Program-made: the position numbers and the translations under genes | From: CAZYSK01 sp964649415 | GTDB lineage: Bacteria > Chloroflexota > Anaerolineae > B4-G1 | Assembly (NCBI GenBank): GCA_964649415.1 | Contig: CAZYSK010000120.1 | Location: forward strand, 1 to 14,735 | Direction: 5' to 3' | Length of the DNA: 14,735 bases | The notes under the pieces: model-generated | The model's input: only the letters and a program-made list of their open reading frames with translations | Told to the model about the DNA's origin: nothing | The model's database searches: none | Part shown: positions 12,578 to 14,735 of the stretch, piece by piece | Layout: each line of letters opens with the position of its first letter | How positions within the stretch are numbered: position 1 is the first letter of the stretch

Positions 12578-13388
12578 CGGCCTCGAAAGCCGCGATCTTC
12601 TCCGCAGCCGTGCCCGTGCCCCCCTGGATGATCGCGCCAGCGTGGCCCATGCGCTTGCCGGGAGGCGCGGTGCGCCCCGCGACGAAGGCGCCGACCGGCT
12701 TGGTCATCCGCTCGGCGATGAAGCGTGCGGCGTGCTCCTCGTCGTTGCCGCCGATCTCGCCGATCAGCACCACCTGCTCGGTCAACGGGTCGTCCTCAAA
12801 CATCTCCAACACGTCGATGAACGTCGTGCCGATGATCGGATCCCCGCCGATGCCGACGCACGTCGTCTGGCCGATTCCACGCGCGGTCAGCGCGTAGACC
12901 ACCTCGTACGTCAGCGTGCCGGAGCGGGAGACGACGCCCACCGGGCCGGGGGTCGCGATGTGTCCGGGCATGATGCCCACCTTTGCCTCGCTGGGCGAGA
13001 GCAGGCCGGGGCAGTTGGGCCCCACCAGGCGCACCTGCTTCTGATCGAGATAGGCGCGCACGCGGATCATGTCCAGCGTGGGAACGCCCTCCGTGATGCA
13101 GACGACCAACGGGATTCCCGCGTCGGCCGCCTCCAGGATCGCGTCGGCAGCAAAGCGCGCCGGCACATAGACGACCGAGGCGTTGGCCCCGGTCGCCGCC
13201 GCCGCCTCCGCGACCGTGTCGAAGACGGGAACCCTGTCGTCGCACGCCCACTGCCCGCCCTTGCCGGGCGTGACGCCCGCGACGACGTGCGTCCCGTATT
13301 CGATCATCTGTTGGCTGTGAAACTCACCCTCTCGCCCCGTGATCCCCTGCACGAGCAACCGCGTGTTCTTGTCCACCAAGATAGCCAT
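12525..13388 (-). CDS. sucD: Succinyl-CoA synthetase alpha subunit
   Basis: The 287-residue product is full length for the family. Residues 1-125 form the CoA-binding Rossmann domain, including GITGREGEFHSQQM (about 15-28) and PNCPGLL (124-130). The ligase domain contains the active-site His249 in the GHAGAIIQGG motif, which carries the phosphohistidine intermediate. With SucC it interconverts succinyl-CoA plus ADP (or GDP) and phosphate with succinate, CoA and ATP (or GTP) in the cytoplasm. The ATG at 13388 follows AGGAGGGC, whose first bases overlap the TAG stop of sucC (10-base gap), so the two are translated together. The stop TAG is at 12527-12525. Confidence 0.97.
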   Translation of the reverse strand: MAILVDKNTRLLVQGITGREGEFHSQQMIEYGTHVVAGVTPGKGGQWACDDRVPVFDTVAEAAAATGANASVVYVPARFAADAILEAADAGIPLVVCITEGVPTLDMIRVRAYLDQKQVRLVGPNCPGLLSPSEAKVGIMPGHIATPGPVGVVSRSGTLTYEVVYALTARGIGQTTCVGIGGDPIIGTTFIDVLEMFEDDPLTEQVVLIGEIGGNDEEHAARFIAERMTKPVGAFVAGRTAPPGKRMGHAGAIIQGGTGTAAEKIAAFEAVGVQVAEHPEQIPDLLA

Positions 13389-13398
13389 CCGTGCCCTC

Positions 13399-14544
13399 CT
13401 ACACCGCGCCCCTGGCTGCGGCGACCGCCTTCTGCGCCGCCTCGGCCAGCGTCGTTGCCGTCATCAGTTCGTACTCAGAGCCCTCCAGGATCGCGCGCCC
13501 CTCGGTTTCGTTCGTGCCCACCAGGCGGGCAACCAACGGGACGGTGGGCTTGACCGCCTCGAAGGCGGCCAGGATGCCCTTGGCGACCTCGTCACAGCGC
13601 GTGATGCCGCCGAAGATGTTGAACAGCACCGCCTTGACGTTAGGATCGGCCAGGATGAGGCGCAGCGCCGTCGCCACTCGCTCGGCCTTGGCCCCGCCGC
13701 CGATGTCGAGGAAATTGGCCGGCGCGGCACCGAAGTGCTTGATGATGTCCATGCTGGCCATGGCCAGCCCCGCGCCGTTCACCATGCAGCCGATCTCGCC
13801 GTCGAGCTGGACGTAGCTCAGCCCGGCCTCGCGCGCCTGGCGCTCCGCGTCCGTCTCCTCGTCCACGTCTCGCATACCAGCCAGGTCTGGATGGCGAAAA
13901 AGCGCGTTGTCGTCGAGCACCATCTTGCCATCCACGGCCAGAAGGTCGCCCTCGCCCGTGACGACGAGCGGGTTGATCTCGGCCAGCGAGGCGTCGCAGG
14001 CCAGGAACGCCTCGTACAGGCCGCGGGCGATGCGGTCGAAGGCGCGGAAATGCTCGCCCGCCAGCCCGATATCCTTGGCCAGGGCCCGGGTCTGGTACCC
14101 GCGCAGGCCCAGGAAGGGGTCAATGGCGACGCGCTTGATCGCCTCGGGGTGCGTGCGCGCGACCTCCTCGATCTCGACGCCCCCCTCGGAGGACGCCATC
14201 ATCGCCGGACGCCGGCTGGTGCGATCCACGACGATGCCCAGGTAGATCTCCTGCTGGATGTCGGCCGCCTCGTCGATCAGGACCTTGCGCACGGGCAATC
14301 CCTTGATCTCCAGGCCCAGGATCTCCCCGGCCACCTGCTCGGCCTCGGCGGGCGTCTGCGCCAGCTTGATACCGCCGGCCTTGCCGCGCCCCCCGACGAG
14401 CACCTGGGACTTGACTACGACCGCCCCCGCCAATTCCTCGGCTACGCGACGCGCCTCCTGGGGGGTGCTCGCCACGTCCCCCGCCGGAATCGGCACGCCG
14501 TGCGCGGCAAAAAGCCGCTTCGACTGGTACTCATGCAGTTTCAC
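13399..14544 (-). CDS. sucC: Succinyl-CoA synthetase beta subunit
   Basis: The 381-residue product is close to the usual length. It starts with GTG (14544-14542) seven bases after GGGAGG (14557-14552), and begins MKLHEYQSKRLF as in the family. The N-terminal ATP-grasp domain carries VVKSQVLVGGRGKAGG (about residues 43-58), with Lys45 and the glycine-rich loop for nucleotide binding. Asn191 (AEINPL) and Asp205 (AVDGKM) correspond to the magnesium ligands. The C-terminal domain has the FGGITRCDEV segment (about 311-320) that contacts the alpha subunit. It is the first gene of sucC-sucD-membrane protein. The nucleotide specificity (ADP or GDP) cannot be settled by eye. Confidence 0.97.
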   Translation of the reverse strand: MKLHEYQSKRLFAAHGVPIPAGDVASTPQEARRVAEELAGAVVVKSQVLVGGRGKAGGIKLAQTPAEAEQVAGEILGLEIKGLPVRKVLIDEAADIQQEIYLGIVVDRTSRRPAMMASSEGGVEIEEVARTHPEAIKRVAIDPFLGLRGYQTRALAKDIGLAGEHFRAFDRIARGLYEAFLACDASLAEINPLVVTGEGDLLAVDGKMVLDDNALFRHPDLAGMRDVDEETDAERQAREAGLSYVQLDGEIGCMVNGAGLAMASMDIIKHFGAAPANFLDIGGGAKAERVATALRLILADPNVKAVLFNIFGGITRCDEVAKGILAAFEAVKPTVPLVARLVGTNETEGRAILEGSEYELMTATTLAEAAQKAVAAARGAV

Positions 14545-14591
14545 GTTGTCGCCTCCCGCTTGTGCAAGATGACTAACTCGACCCAGCTAGA

Positions 14592-14629
14592 GACTTCCGA
14601 AGTCGCGGATTGTGAAGACTTCGGAAGTC
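14592..14629. repeat. 13-bp palindrome at the 5' end of the sucC transcript
   Basis: GACTTCCGAAGTC (14592-14604) and its exact complement GACTTCGGAAGTC (14617-14629) are separated by 12 bases. Each arm is itself nearly self-complementary (GACTTC and GAAGTC around one base), so two alternative foldings exist: one long stem or two small hairpins. It starts about six bases into the predicted mRNA. Confidence 0.85.
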
Positions 14630-14641
14630 CAGTCTGGCGGG

Positions 14642-14669
14642 ATTATACCACGCCACACACAGAAGCCAA
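14642..14669 (-). promoter_or_regulatory. Promoter of the sucCD operon
   Basis: On the minus strand TTGGCT (14669-14664) and a perfect TATAAT (14647-14642) are 16 bases apart, and TGG directly before TATAAT gives an extended -10. Transcription would start near 14635. Confidence 0.75.
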
Positions 14670-14735
14670 ACACGTGCGCGTGTGAGCGTATCACGGAGGG
14701 GACAAAGGGGTGAGGAAAACGGGGGCAGGCGTTCG

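Larger units (their letters stand above)
14545..14735. other. sucC leader and upstream region
   Basis: This stretch holds the sucC promoter (14642-14669), a leader of about 90 bases and a perfect palindromic hairpin (14592-14629) near the predicted transcript start. From 14670 to the end of the window I see only a short ACACG/CGTGT stem (14670-14683) and no gene. Confidence 0.6.

Overview
The window is a GC-rich bacterial chromosome segment. The gene content points to a member of the Chloroflexota, most likely an Anaerolineae-like lineage. The indicators are a secreted DUF3160 protein, a large membrane protein related to PF10131 (PTPS_related), tandem S41 proteases upstream of smpB, and many short palindromic and octamer/heptamer repeats. 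This assignment comes from recognising families and repeat style, not from a search. No rRNA, tRNA, tmRNA or CRISPR array was seen.

Layout, left to right. Positions 1-512 are a repeat-dense intergenic region with small palindromes spaced 73-74 nt apart and a possible tiny minus-strand ORF. Positions 513-2900 (+) encode a secreted DUF3160 protein. Positions 2901-3674 are intergenic, but carry two tiny minus-strand genes for related single-pass membrane peptides (34 and 31 aa). Those two genes lie between two octamer repeat arrays; a 14-bp palindrome sits in the same gap. Positions 3675-8281 (+) look like one operon: S41 protease A, S41 protease B, smpB, a 266-aa unknown protein, a DUF5674 protein and a 115-aa partner. 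Most junctions overlap or are very short. Positions 8489-9205 (+) encode a double-S1-domain RNA-binding protein with its own strong promoter. Positions 9206-9598 separate convergent genes and hold what looks like a 142-bp IS66-type miniature transposable element with 8-bp target duplications, followed by a repeat-element copy. Positions 14544-9599 (-) form the operon sucC-sucD-membrane protein, which encodes succinyl-CoA synthetase followed by the PF10131-like protein.

How the genes fit together. The S41-S41-smpB group joins the trans-translation tagging factor with two tail-specific-type exported proteases, suggesting a protein quality-control operon. DUF5674 and its partner have clearly lower GC than the genes before them and overlap by one base, so they look like a mobile two-gene cassette attached to that operon. 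The sucCD pair belongs to central carbon metabolism. The membrane gene behind it is remarkable because at least four repeat insertions have been accommodated in its reading frame, three of them in loops between membrane helices and one at its N-terminus.

The observations most worth following up are the IS66-like miniature element, the two tiny paralogous membrane peptides, the in-frame repeat insertions in the membrane protein, and the DUF5674 cassette.
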